Made by a program: the position numbers and the translations under genes
The notes under the pieces: generated by a model
The model's database searches: none
The model's input: the letters and a program-made list of their open reading frames with translations, nothing else
Told to the model about the DNA's origin: nothing
In this document: positions 6,033 to 13,945 of the stretch, in pieces
How positions within the stretch are numbered: position 1 is the first letter of the stretch
Layout of the letters: each line of letters starts with the position of its first letter
NCBI GenBank assembly: GCA_021778935.1
Contig: JAJYBQ010000031.1
Location: forward strand, 1-14,376
Length of the DNA: 14,376 nucleotides
DNA from: Pseudomonadota bacterium
Lineage (GTDB): Bacteria; Pseudomonadota; Gammaproteobacteria; Burkholderiales; Burkholderiaceae
Reading direction: 5' to 3'

Positions 6033-6614
6033 TCAGTTCTGCGCCCACCGCGAATGGCGGGGCAGGGACGCCTGCAGAAAGGCCATCTGGTCCGCGAGGA
6101 TGCGCCGGTTGCTCAGAATGAACCCTTCGTTGCGGCTGACGGCGTACGGCACATAGAGAAGCGGCATGTTGGCCTCTTCCGGTGTGCGGTTTCCCTTGCG
6201 CGTGTTGCAAGGCCGGCATGCGGTCACGACGTTGGTCCACTCGCTCCGTCCGCCGCGAGAGAGCGGGACGATGTGTTCCACGGTGAGTTCGGTTTCCGCA
6301 AATGCGGCCCCGCAGTACCCGCAGATATGGCGGTCGCGTGCGAACAGGCGGTGCTTGCTCAGGGCGACCCGATAGCCGCCCGCCGGGCTGCGGCAGCGGC
6401 CGCGGATCATGACGATCGAGCTTGCGTGGAGGGTGGACGGCGTCCCTAGGGATTTCTGGATTCCACCGTTCATGGCGAACACGGCATCGCCCAGGTCGTT
6501 CACGACTTTTCCGGAGGCGTAGTATCGGGCGGCGCGAGGGAGCTCAGCCCATCGCACCGGTTGTCCGTGGGAGTCGACGATCAGGATGCGGGGGGTGGCC
6601 CCAAGTCGGCGCAT
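6033..6614 (-). CDS. HNH endonuclease family protein
   Basis: A 193-residue protein with an HNH nuclease domain at about 84-142. It shows a CGYCG zinc knuckle (C98, C101), the core LTVEHIVPLSRGG (E113, H114), WTNVV (N128) and the second knuckle CRPCNTRKGN (C133, C136, N137). The N-terminal 70 residues (RILIVDSHGQPVRWAELPRAARYYASGKV and on to SSIVMIRG) match the usual lead-in of this widespread stand-alone HNH family. HNH domains bind one divalent metal and cut or nick nucleic acid; the target here is unknown and no methylase or restriction partner is nearby. The ATG at 6614 is the only plausible start close to the conserved N-terminus, although its Shine-Dalgarno is poor. It is divergent from the CYTH-CHAD gene with 45 bases between starts. 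Confidence 0.9.
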   Translation of the reverse strand: MRRLGATPRILIVDSHGQPVRWAELPRAARYYASGKVVNDLGDAVFAMNGGIQKSLGTPSTLHASSIVMIRGRCRSPAGGYRVALSKHRLFARDRHICGYCGAAFAETELTVEHIVPLSRGGRSEWTNVVTACRPCNTRKGNRTPEEANMPLLYVPYAVSRNEGFILSNRRILADQMAFLQASLPRHSRWAQN

Positions 6615-6659
6615 GTGTGCAGTGTGCCACTTTGCGGCAGGATTGGGAACGGGAGGCGG

Positions 6660-8270
6660 ATGGCCAACAACGAGCGACAGACGGGCGGCGGCGCCCGGGA
6701 GACGGAACTCAAGCTGGCCCTGCGCGCCGAGGATGTCGAGCCGTTGCGTGCCCGGCTCGACCGGCTGGCGGCTTCGCGACGGGATCTGGTCGACAGCACA
6801 TATTTCGACACGCCGGATCTGAAACTGGCGCGCAATCGCGCGGCCTTGCGGCTGCGTCGCATCGGAACCGGAAAACGGGTGCGCTGGGTGCAGACGCTCA
6901 AGACGGAGGGAGAGGGCGGCGATGCCGGGTTGTCCTCTCGGGGCGAGTGGGAGTCCCCGTTGCCCGGTGCCGCGCTCGACCTGTCGCGTTTCGCCGGAAC
7001 CCCGCTGCCCCGCATACTCGGGGCGGATGGTGCGGGGGATGGCCTGCGCGCGACGTTCCGTACCGTATTCGCCCGCACGGTTTGGGATGTATCGGCGCAC
7101 GGCGCGCACATCGAGGTCGCACTGGATGTCGGCGAAATCCGCGCCGGAACGCGGCGCGCGCCCATCCTGGAGGCGGAGTTGGAGCTGCGCTCGGGGCCGT
7201 CGACTGCCTTGACGTCCCTGGCGCTCGACCTGGCGGGGGCGACGCGCCGGAAGGAGAAGGCGGACTTGCGGTTGATGCCGTACGGCGACTCCAAGGCCGC
7301 CCGGGGGGTTCGCCTGGCGATGGGCGTGGCGGCAGGTCCCACTCCGGCAAGTCGGGCGATTGCAGGTGCCGGGAACATCAACGGTCGGGACGGCGTCGAT
7401 GCGGTGTGCCGGAAACTGGTCGGTGCTGCGCTCACTGTCGTGTTGGCCAATGCGGACGGGGCATCGGTGTCGGATGATCCGGAGTATGTGCATCAGGCGC
7501 GGGTTGCGCTGCGCCGCATGCAAGCGGTCGTCGAGGTTCTGGCGAGCGCATCGGACGGCGGGTGGGCAGAGATCGGGCTTACCCGGGAGCCGGTTCGGGA
7601 GATGCGCCGATGGGCGCGGTGCTTCGGTGCGGCACGGGATTGGGATGTCTTCTGTTCCGAAACCTTGCCGGACTTACGCGCATATGGCCGCGACGCCGGG
7701 GCGTCGGCCGCCCTGCCCGATGCGGGGATCTCCCGACCTTGGCAGGGCGTGCTCCGACGTGCGCACAGCAAGTGCGAAGATGCCCGGAGCCGGATGCGCG
7801 CGGAGATCGCCGGCCCGGAGTTTGCGCGCTGGGCGCTGGAACTCATCCATTGGAGCGCGGCGCAGCCGCGCGATTCCGCGCCGCTGCGGGTGGTTGCTCC
7901 GGCGGCGGTCGGCGGATTGCTGCGTCGTCTCGCCAAGCGGGGAGAGCGGTTTTCCCGCTTGTCGGAAACGGAGCGACATACGTTGCGGATTGCGGCAAAA
8001 CGCTTGCGCTACGTACTGGAAGCGGCGCACACCGCTTTTCCGAAAAAGGCCGCGCGCGACACGATGCACGCCTTGGAGCGGTTTCAGGACGCGGCAGGAC
8101 GCGGTGTCGATGCGATCGTTGCGCAGAAGGCCATTGCGCGGCTTACGCGCTCGATCGCGGTGCGGGCGGAGGCCCGGAAGTGGGGGCGCGCGCGGCAACG
8201 CGACGCGACGCGCCAGGCGGCGCATTGGTTGCGGCGGCTTGCCGATCCGCCGATCCGTCCTCGTTCGTGA
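6660..8270 (+). CDS. CYTH and CHAD domain protein (triphosphatase-like)
   Basis: A 536-residue cytoplasmic protein with an N-terminal CYTH domain (about 12-210) and a C-terminal CHAD domain (about 245-525), the architecture of E. coli YgiF, an inorganic triphosphatase. The CYTH signature ExExK is seen as E14-T-E16-L-K18, followed by STYFDTPDLKLA (46-57), ALRLRRIG, RWVQTLK and a closing EAELELRSG strand, all tunnel-lining elements that hold metal and triphosphate. CHAD is a helical domain rich in His, Arg and Lys that binds polyphosphate: VHQARVALRRM (H278, R281, R285, R286), RDWDVF near 326 and RHTLRIAAKRLRYVLEAA (H440 to Y451). The usual CHAD LQDxLG motif is diverged to FQDAAG at 475-480. 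The start is set by GGGAGG at 6651-6656 and by the ExExK motif soon after. The real substrate could be triphosphate, polyphosphate or another organic triphosphate. Confidence 0.92.
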   Translation: MANNERQTGGGARETELKLALRAEDVEPLRARLDRLAASRRDLVDSTYFDTPDLKLARNRAALRLRRIGTGKRVRWVQTLKTEGEGGDAGLSSRGEWESPLPGAALDLSRFAGTPLPRILGADGAGDGLRATFRTVFARTVWDVSAHGAHIEVALDVGEIRAGTRRAPILEAELELRSGPSTALTSLALDLAGATRRKEKADLRLMPYGDSKAARGVRLAMGVAAGPTPASRAIAGAGNINGRDGVDAVCRKLVGAALTVVLANADGASVSDDPEYVHQARVALRRMQAVVEVLASASDGGWAEIGLTREPVREMRRWARCFGAARDWDVFCSETLPDLRAYGRDAGASAALPDAGISRPWQGVLRRAHSKCEDARSRMRAEIAGPEFARWALELIHWSAAQPRDSAPLRVVAPAAVGGLLRRLAKRGERFSRLSETERHTLRIAAKRLRYVLEAAHTAFPKKAARDTMHALERFQDAAGRGVDAIVAQKAIARLTRSIAVRAEARKWGRARQRDATRQAAHWLRRLADPPIRPRS

Positions 8271-8319
8271 AATACTGCGCCGTAATACTGTGTTCGACCG
8301 GAATTTTCGACCGCGCCCC

Positions 8320-8326
8320 GGAGGAA
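8320..8326 (+). promoter_or_regulatory. Ribosome binding site of the acyl-CoA dehydrogenase gene
   Basis: GGAGGAA ends five bases before the ATG at 8332 and fixes the start, since the frame is open for nearly 1 kb upstream through the CYTH-CHAD gene in another phase. Confidence 0.8.
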
Positions 8327-8331
8327 CGATC

Positions 8332-10143
8332 ATGCCTTTGTACCAATCGCCCATTCGCGACCAGCACTTTGTCATCCACGAACTCCTCGGCGCGGTGGAT
8401 GCGCTGCGCGCGATGCCGCGGTATGCCGAACTGGACGCCGCGACGGTCGACCAGATCCTCGAAGAGGGCGGGCGGTTTTCGGAGGAGGTGCTGCTGCCGT
8501 TGAACCGTAAGGGCGACGAACAGGGGTGCGCCTACGATCCGGCAACGCACGGTGTCCGAACGCCCGATGGCTTTGTGGCGGCGTTCGCGCAGTTTCGCGA
8601 CGCGGGTTGGCAGGGCCTGACGGCCGATGCGGAATACGGCGGGCAAGGACTGCCGCAATTGCTTCAGGTTGCGTTCGATGAAACGCGCTGTGCAGCCAAT
8701 CAGTCGTGGACGATGTACTCGGGGCTCACCATGGGTGCCTACGAGTGCATCCTGCGCAACGGCGACACGACCCAGAAGGCACTCTATTTGCCGAAGCTCG
8801 CTTCGGCGCAGTGGACGGGAACGATGTGCCTCACCGAGTCGCACTGTGGGACGGACCTGGGGCTGTTGCGGACCAAGGCTGTGCCCGATCCCGAGGGCGG
8901 CTTCCGGATTACCGGGGAGAAGATCTTCATTTCGGGCGGTGAGCACGACCTGGCCGAGAACATCGTGCACCTCGTGCTGGCGCGCCTGCCCGATGCGCCG
9001 GCCGGAACCCACGGTATCTCATTGTTCATCGTGCCGAAGTTTGTGCCCGACGGGGTGGGGGGCGACGCGCGTTGCGGTGCGCGCAACGGTTTGTACTGCG
9101 GGGGCCTCGAACACAAAATGGGGATCCACGGCAACGCCACCTGCCAGATACAACTGGAAGACGCAAAAGGCTGGTTGCTGGGCGAAGCCAACAAGGGGCT
9201 CGCCGCCATGTTCGTGATGATGAACGGCGCGCGCCTGTATGTCGGCATTCAAGGACTGGGACTTGCGGAATTTTCCTATCAGAATGCCGCCGCGTACGCC
9301 AAGGACCGGCTCCAGGGACGATCGCTTTCGGGCCCAAAGGCGCCGGATCGCCCGGCGGATCCGATCGTCGTGCACCCCGACGTGCGGCGCATGCTGCTCA
9401 CCGCCCGGGCGTACGCGGAAGGCGGACGTGCGCTGGCGTACTGGGTCGCGCTCATGTCCGATGCGCAGCATCACCATCCGGATGCCGAGCAGCGCCGATT
9501 CGGTGCCGACATGACGGCGCTCATGACCCCGATCGTGAAGGCGTTCCTGACCGACAACGGGTTCCACTGCGCTTCCGAGTGTCTGCAGGTGTTCGGCGGC
9601 CATGGTTACATCCGCGAATGGGGCATCGAGCAGACCCTGCGGGACGCGCGCATCAACATGATCTACGAGGGCACCAACACCATCCAGGCCCTCGACCTGC
9701 TCGGCCGCAAGGTGCTGCTGGACGGCGGCGCGCGGTTGCGCGCGTTCGGCGGGCTGGTCCGGCAGTTCGTCGAAGAGCACGGCACGTCCGTGGCGATGAA
9801 CGAGTTCGTCACGCCCCTGGCGGATATCGCGGCCAAGGTGGAGAAGCTGTTGCTGGAACTCGGCCTCAAGACGGCGGGCAACAAGGAGGAGATGGGGGCC
9901 GCGGCCGTCGACACCCTGCGCGTGGTCGGCCACCTCGTGTTCGCCTACTTTTGGGCGCGGATGGCCGAGCGCGCACTCGCCCGCATCCGGTCGGACGGCG
10001 CCCAGGTCGACCCGTTCTATCCGGCGAAGCTCGCGACGGCGCGGTTCTATTTCCAGCGCCTGCTGCCCGAGACCGCGTTTCACATTCGTGCCGCGCGCTC
10101 GGGCGCCGGCAACCTGATGGACTTCGCACCGGACTGGTTCTGA
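8332..10143 (+). CDS. Acyl-CoA dehydrogenase, long DmdC-like type
   Basis: FAD-dependent acyl-CoA dehydrogenase of 603 residues that makes the trans-2,3 double bond, the first step of beta-oxidation. It is about 200 residues longer than classical short- and medium-chain enzymes. The order is: a short N-terminal extension (YQSPIRDQHFVIHELLGAVDAL, residues 4-25), the N-terminal helical domain to about 160, the middle beta domain with the flavin motif MCLTESHCGTDLG (165-177), the C-terminal helical domain with FGGHGYIREWGIEQTLRDARI and the catalytic base E446 in IYEGTN, then an extra helical domain from about 465 to 603. This long form includes the methylmercaptopropionyl-CoA dehydrogenase DmdC and FadE-like enzymes, so chain-length preference is open. 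It is first in a three-gene beta-oxidation block and starts 61 bases after the CYTH-CHAD stop. Confidence 0.93.
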   Translation: MPLYQSPIRDQHFVIHELLGAVDALRAMPRYAELDAATVDQILEEGGRFSEEVLLPLNRKGDEQGCAYDPATHGVRTPDGFVAAFAQFRDAGWQGLTADAEYGGQGLPQLLQVAFDETRCAANQSWTMYSGLTMGAYECILRNGDTTQKALYLPKLASAQWTGTMCLTESHCGTDLGLLRTKAVPDPEGGFRITGEKIFISGGEHDLAENIVHLVLARLPDAPAGTHGISLFIVPKFVPDGVGGDARCGARNGLYCGGLEHKMGIHGNATCQIQLEDAKGWLLGEANKGLAAMFVMMNGARLYVGIQGLGLAEFSYQNAAAYAKDRLQGRSLSGPKAPDRPADPIVVHPDVRRMLLTARAYAEGGRALAYWVALMSDAQHHHPDAEQRRFGADMTALMTPIVKAFLTDNGFHCASECLQVFGGHGYIREWGIEQTLRDARINMIYEGTNTIQALDLLGRKVLLDGGARLRAFGGLVRQFVEEHGTSVAMNEFVTPLADIAAKVEKLLLELGLKTAGNKEEMGAAAVDTLRVVGHLVFAYFWARMAERALARIRSDGAQVDPFYPAKLATARFYFQRLLPETAFHIRAARSGAGNLMDFAPDWF

Positions 10144-10216
10144 GGAGACGGATCGTCGCGCCTTCGGGAGGCAGGCCGTTGCCGAATGCGGTGCGTTGGA
10201 TCGGATGATGTTTTTA

Positions 10217-10259
10217 TCCCATCTCCCCCAGGGCGGGGAGAGGGCCGGGGTGGGGGGAG
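10217..10259. repeat. REP-like palindromic element, copy 2
   Basis: A 7-bp perfect stem (TCTCCCC 10222-10228 with GGGGAGA 10235-10241, six-base loop) is followed by GGGCCGGGGTGGGGGG. Arms, loop position and G-rich tail align with the element at 1566-1605 in the same orientation. It lies in the 118-bp gap between the acyl-CoA dehydrogenase and the hydroxyacyl-CoA dehydrogenase genes, and its tail supplies the purine-rich stretch just before the next start codon. It could dampen or uncouple expression of the downstream genes. Confidence 0.7.
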
Positions 10260-10261
10260 CA

Positions 10262-12679
10262 ATGCAAGACATTCGAATTCGGAAGGTGGCGGTCCTCGGT
10301 GCCGGGGTCATGGGGGCGCAGATCGCTGCGCACTGCGTCAATGCCCGGGTGCCGGCGCTGCTCTTCGATCTGCCGGACGAGCGCGGCGGCGACCGCAGCG
10401 GGACGGTGCGGCGGGCGATCGAGGGCCTGCAGCGGATCAGTCCCGCGCCGCTGGGCGTCCCCGAGGACGCGCAGTTCCTGGTGGCGGCCAACTACGCCGA
10501 GGATCTCGCCGCGCTGCGCGACTGCGACCTGGTGATCGAGGCGATCGCGGAGCGCCTGGACTGGAAGCGTGCGCTGTATGAAAAAATCGCCCCCCATCTG
10601 GCGCCGCACGCGATCCTCGCATCCAACACGTCCGGACTCTCGATCGCCCGGTTGTCCGACGGATTGTCCGACGATTTGCGTGCGCGGTTCTGCGGCGTGC
10701 ATTTCTTCAATCCGCCGCGCTACATGCATCTGGTCGAGCTGATTCCGGACGTGGTGACGGATGCCAAGATATTGGACCAGCTTGAAACCTTTCTCACCGC
10801 GGTCCTGGGGAAGGGCGTCATCCGCGCCTGCGATACCCCCAATTTCGTCGCCAACCGGATCGGCGTGTTCAGCGTGCTGTCGACGATGCATGAGGCTGGG
10901 AAGGCGGGCCTGCCGTTCGATGTGGTCGACGATCTCACCGGGACCCGCATCGGGCGCGCCAAGAGCGCGACATTCCGTACCGCGGACGTCGTCGGACTCG
11001 ATACGCTGGCGCACGTCATCGGCACCATGCGGGACAACCTGGGTCCCGCGGACGACCCGTTCGCGCCCCATTTCGCCCTGCCGGCGGCCTTGCAGACCCT
11101 GCTCGATCGGGGCGCCCTGGGACAGAAGAACGGGGCGGGCTTCTTTCGCAAGGAGGGCCGCGCGATCCGGGTGTTCGATCCGCAGCGCGGCGATTATGTC
11201 GATGGCGGCCGCAAGGCCGAGGAACTGATCGGGCGCATCTGCCGCAAGCCGTTCGCGGAGCGCCTTGGGCTGCTGCGGGAGACGGATCATCCGCAGGCGC
11301 GCTTCCTGTGGGCGATCTTCCGCGACGTCTTCCACTACGCGGCGCTTCACCTCGCGCGGATCGCCGATTCAGCGCGCGAAGTGGACCTTGCCATGCGCTG
11401 GGGGTTCGTGTGGGATCTCGGGCCGTTCGAGATCTGGCAGGAGGCGGGCTGGACCCGCGTCGCGGAGTGGATCCGCGCGGATATCGATGCCGGCGAGGCG
11501 ATGTGCGGCGCACCCCTGCCGGCGTGGGTTTTCGACGGTCCGGTGGCCGACGCGCAGGCGGTGCATACGCCGGAGGGTTCATGGAGCCCGGCGCAAGAGG
11601 CGTTCGTCGCCCGCGACGAACTGCCGGTCCATCGCCGGCAGCTTTTCCGTCCCACGGTTGTGGGCGACGGATCGCCTTCGCCGATGGCGAGCGGAATCAC
11701 GGAGCATGAGGACGAGTCGTGCCGGATCTGGCGCCTCGAAGGGGGCATGCCTGCCGAAGTGCTGGTGTTCTCGATCAAGACCAAGGTGCATGCAATGGGG
11801 CCCGGCGTCGTCGCTGGCCTGACCAGGGCGGTGGCGTTGGCGGAGGCGCGCTATCGCGGGCTGGTGATCTGGTCACCCGACGAGCCGTTCTCCGCCGGTG
11901 CCGACCTTCAGGGCATGCTGCCGGCTTTTTTGCGTGGCGGCCCGCCGGCGATCGGCGAACTGGAGCGGCAGATGCAGGAGGCGTTTCTGCGCGTCAAGTA
12001 TGCGCAGGTGCCGGTCGTCGGGGCGGTGCGCGGCATGGCGCTGGGCGGCGGGTGCGAGTTGCTGCTGCATTGCGCCAAGCGCGTGGCCGCGTTCGAGTCG
12101 TACCTCGGCCTGGTCGAGGTCGGAGTCGGGCTTGTTCCCGGCGCCGGCGGCTTGAAGGAGGGGGCGATGCGCGCCGCCGCCGCGGCATCGGCGGTGGGGA
12201 GCGCGGATCTGCTGCCGTTCCTGCGCAACTGGTTCGAGAACGTGGCGACGGCGAAGGTCGCGACGTCCGCATATGAGGCTCGCCGGATGGGCTACCTCCT
12301 GCCGTCCGATACCGTGGTGTTCCATCCGCAGGAATTGCTGTGGACGGCGATCTTTGAGGCGTTTACCCTGCACGCCACGGGGTATCGGCCGCCGTTGCGC
12401 GGGCGGCGGTTCGCCGCCGCGGGCCGTTCGGCGCTGGCAACCCTGAAGGCATTCGCGGCGAATCTGCGCGAGGGCGGTTTCGCGAGCGGGCACGATTACC
12501 ACCTTGCCGCGCAGATCGCGGAAGTGCTGTGCGGCGGCGACGTCGACGCGGGCGTTCCGGTCGACGAGGACTGGCTCCTCGAACAGGAGCGCAGGCACTT
12601 CGTTCCGTTGCTCGCGCATCCCAAGACGCAGGAGCGGTTGATGGGCTTCCTGCAGACCGGCAAGCCGGTGCGGAATTAG
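10262..12679 (+). CDS. 3-hydroxyacyl-CoA dehydrogenase / enoyl-CoA hydratase fusion (FadN-type order)
   Basis: A bifunctional beta-oxidation enzyme of 805 residues. The NAD-dependent dehydrogenase comes first: Rossmann motif LGAGVMG (G13, G15, G18), VIEAIAE (91-97), SNTSGLSI (121-128) and catalytic H147 and E159 in VHFFNPPRYMHLVELI. Two dehydrogenase C-terminal helical domains follow (about 190-300 and 345-415, the latter with LAMRWGFVWDLGPFEIW). The crotonase domain is at the C-terminal side (about 495-705): FSAGADL oxyanion region, GMALGGGCELLLHC with E599 and GLVEVGVGLVPGAGG with E619, matching the two catalytic glutamates of enoyl-CoA hydratase. This order is the reverse of E. coli FadB and human trifunctional protein and like Bacillus FadN. 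The start was placed at the Rossmann N-terminus; an upstream in-frame ATG at 10196 would add 22 residues encoded by the REP-like element and is unlikely. It ends ten bases before the thiolase gene, so the two are surely co-transcribed. Confidence 0.94.
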   Translation: MQDIRIRKVAVLGAGVMGAQIAAHCVNARVPALLFDLPDERGGDRSGTVRRAIEGLQRISPAPLGVPEDAQFLVAANYAEDLAALRDCDLVIEAIAERLDWKRALYEKIAPHLAPHAILASNTSGLSIARLSDGLSDDLRARFCGVHFFNPPRYMHLVELIPDVVTDAKILDQLETFLTAVLGKGVIRACDTPNFVANRIGVFSVLSTMHEAGKAGLPFDVVDDLTGTRIGRAKSATFRTADVVGLDTLAHVIGTMRDNLGPADDPFAPHFALPAALQTLLDRGALGQKNGAGFFRKEGRAIRVFDPQRGDYVDGGRKAEELIGRICRKPFAERLGLLRETDHPQARFLWAIFRDVFHYAALHLARIADSAREVDLAMRWGFVWDLGPFEIWQEAGWTRVAEWIRADIDAGEAMCGAPLPAWVFDGPVADAQAVHTPEGSWSPAQEAFVARDELPVHRRQLFRPTVVGDGSPSPMASGITEHEDESCRIWRLEGGMPAEVLVFSIKTKVHAMGPGVVAGLTRAVALAEARYRGLVIWSPDEPFSAGADLQGMLPAFLRGGPPAIGELERQMQEAFLRVKYAQVPVVGAVRGMALGGGCELLLHCAKRVAAFESYLGLVEVGVGLVPGAGGLKEGAMRAAAAASAVGSADLLPFLRNWFENVATAKVATSAYEARRMGYLLPSDTVVFHPQELLWTAIFEAFTLHATGYRPPLRGRRFAAAGRSALATLKAFAANLREGGFASGHDYHLAAQIAEVLCGGDVDAGVPVDEDWLLEQERRHFVPLLAHPKTQERLMGFLQTGKPVRN

Positions 12680-12684
12680 GGAGA
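12678..12684 (+). promoter_or_regulatory. Ribosome binding site of the thiolase gene
   Basis: GGGAGA-type purine stretch overlaps the upstream TAG stop and ends five bases before the ATG at 12690, an arrangement that favours reinitiation by ribosomes finishing the upstream gene. Confidence 0.75.
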
Positions 12685-12689
12685 ATTCG

Positions 12690-13886
12690 ATGAATCGGCA
12701 TATCCAGGACGTCTACATCGTCGCCGCGACCCGCACGCCCATCGGCAAGGCGCCGCGCGGCGCGCTGCGCAACACGCGCCCCGACGATCTGCTGGTCGCT
12801 GCGATCCGCGGAGCGCTTGCCGCCGTGCCGGGGTTGGATCCCGCGGCCGTCGAGGATGCCCTGATCGGTTGCGCCATGCCGGAGGCGGAGCAGGGATTGA
12901 ACGTCGCTCGCACTGCGGTGTTGTACGCCGGCCTGCCCAAGTCGACGGCGGGATGCACCGTCAACCGCTTTTGCGCGTCCGGACTCAATGCGGTGGCGAT
13001 GGCTGCGGATCGCATCCGGGTGGGCGAAGCCGACATCGTTCTGGCGGGCGGCGTCGAGTCCATGAGCATGGTGCCGATGGGCGGCAACAAGCCCTCCTAC
13101 AACCCGCGCCTGTTCGAGGACGACAATCTGGGCATCGCCTTCGGCATGGGCTTGACGGCCGAGCGGGTGGCCGCGCAGTGGAAGGTCGCCCGCGAGGCGC
13201 AGGACCGGTTCGCCCTGACTTCGCATGAGCGCGCCATCATGGCGCAGAAGCGCGGCGAATTTCGGGACGAAATCACACCGCTCGACGTGATCGATCGAGT
13301 GCCCGAGTTCGCAACCGGGGAGGTGGCGCGGCGTCATCGCCGTCTGGACGCGGATGAGGGGCCGCGCGCCGATACCAGTCTGGAGGCGCTTTCCCGCCTG
13401 AAGCCGGCATTTGCCGCCCAGGGCAGCGTGACGGCAGGAAACAGTTCGCAGATGTCCGACGGCGCGGCGGCGCTGGTCCTCGCAAGCGATTCGGCGTTGC
13501 GCCGCTTCAACCTCACGCCGTTGGCGCGATTCCTTTCCTTTTCGGTGCGCGGCGTGCCGCCGGAGATCATGGGCATCGGCCCTGTGGAGGCGATTCCTGC
13601 CGCACTGCGTGCCGCCGGGCTGCGGCAGGGCGACCTGGAATGGATCGAGCTCAATGAAGCGTTTGCCGCGCAGTCGATTGCGGTGATGCAAACGCTCGAA
13701 CTGGATGCGGAGCGGGTCAATCCCTTGGGCGGGGCGATCGCCCTAGGCCACCCGTTGGGTGCGACGGGGGCGGTCCGCGCTGCCACCCTGGTGCACGGAT
13801 TGCGCCGCCGGAACCTGCGCTACGGCATGGTGACGATGTGTGTCGGCACGGGGATGGGGGCGGCGGGCATCTTCGAGCGGCTGTGA
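12690..13886 (+). CDS. Acetyl-CoA C-acyltransferase (thiolase)
   Basis: A 398-residue degradative-type thiolase that cleaves 3-ketoacyl-CoA with CoA to acetyl-CoA and a shortened acyl-CoA, the last step of beta-oxidation. The start RTPIGKAPRGALR and the active-site motif VNRFCASGLNAVAMAA give nucleophile C95. The other catalytic motifs are NEAFAAQ (322-328), GHPLGATGA with H354 and CVGTGMGAAGIFERL with C384, as expected for the family. Length and motif spacing are normal for FadA/FadI-like enzymes. It is the last gene of the block and would receive the product of the bifunctional enzyme directly upstream. A biosynthetic acetyl-CoA acetyltransferase is an alternative, but the neighbours favour fatty-acid degradation. 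Confidence 0.95.
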   Translation: MNRHIQDVYIVAATRTPIGKAPRGALRNTRPDDLLVAAIRGALAAVPGLDPAAVEDALIGCAMPEAEQGLNVARTAVLYAGLPKSTAGCTVNRFCASGLNAVAMAADRIRVGEADIVLAGGVESMSMVPMGGNKPSYNPRLFEDDNLGIAFGMGLTAERVAAQWKVAREAQDRFALTSHERAIMAQKRGEFRDEITPLDVIDRVPEFATGEVARRHRRLDADEGPRADTSLEALSRLKPAFAAQGSVTAGNSSQMSDGAAALVLASDSALRRFNLTPLARFLSFSVRGVPPEIMGIGPVEAIPAALRAAGLRQGDLEWIELNEAFAAQSIAVMQTLELDAERVNPLGGAIALGHPLGATGAVRAATLVHGLRRRNLRYGMVTMCVGTGMGAAGIFERL

Positions 13887-13945
13887 TCAAGCCGGCGTCA
13901 TTGTAAGATCGAGGGTTTCCCTTTTTCCGTTGCGGATGTTCCCGA

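Noticed and set aside
8272..8289. Repeated AATACTG before the acyl-CoA dehydrogenase gene as an operator
   Set aside because: The 7-base direct repeat has no dyad symmetry and matches no known fatty-acid regulator site; it is short enough to be chance.
9019..10491. 490-codon minus-strand open frame opposite the acyl-CoA dehydrogenase
   Set aside because: The plus strand has complete catalytic motifs, a strong ribosome binding site and expected domain lengths; the opposite frame has no recognisable domain.
12363..13691. 442-codon minus-strand open frame opposite the thiolase
   Set aside because: It is antisense to a thiolase with all catalytic residues, and its His/Arg/Gly-rich sequence matches no family I know.
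13901..13909. TTGTAAGAT before ppc as an extended -10 promoter
   Set aside because: The TG is not correctly placed for an extended -10 and no -35 is visible, so it is no better than background.
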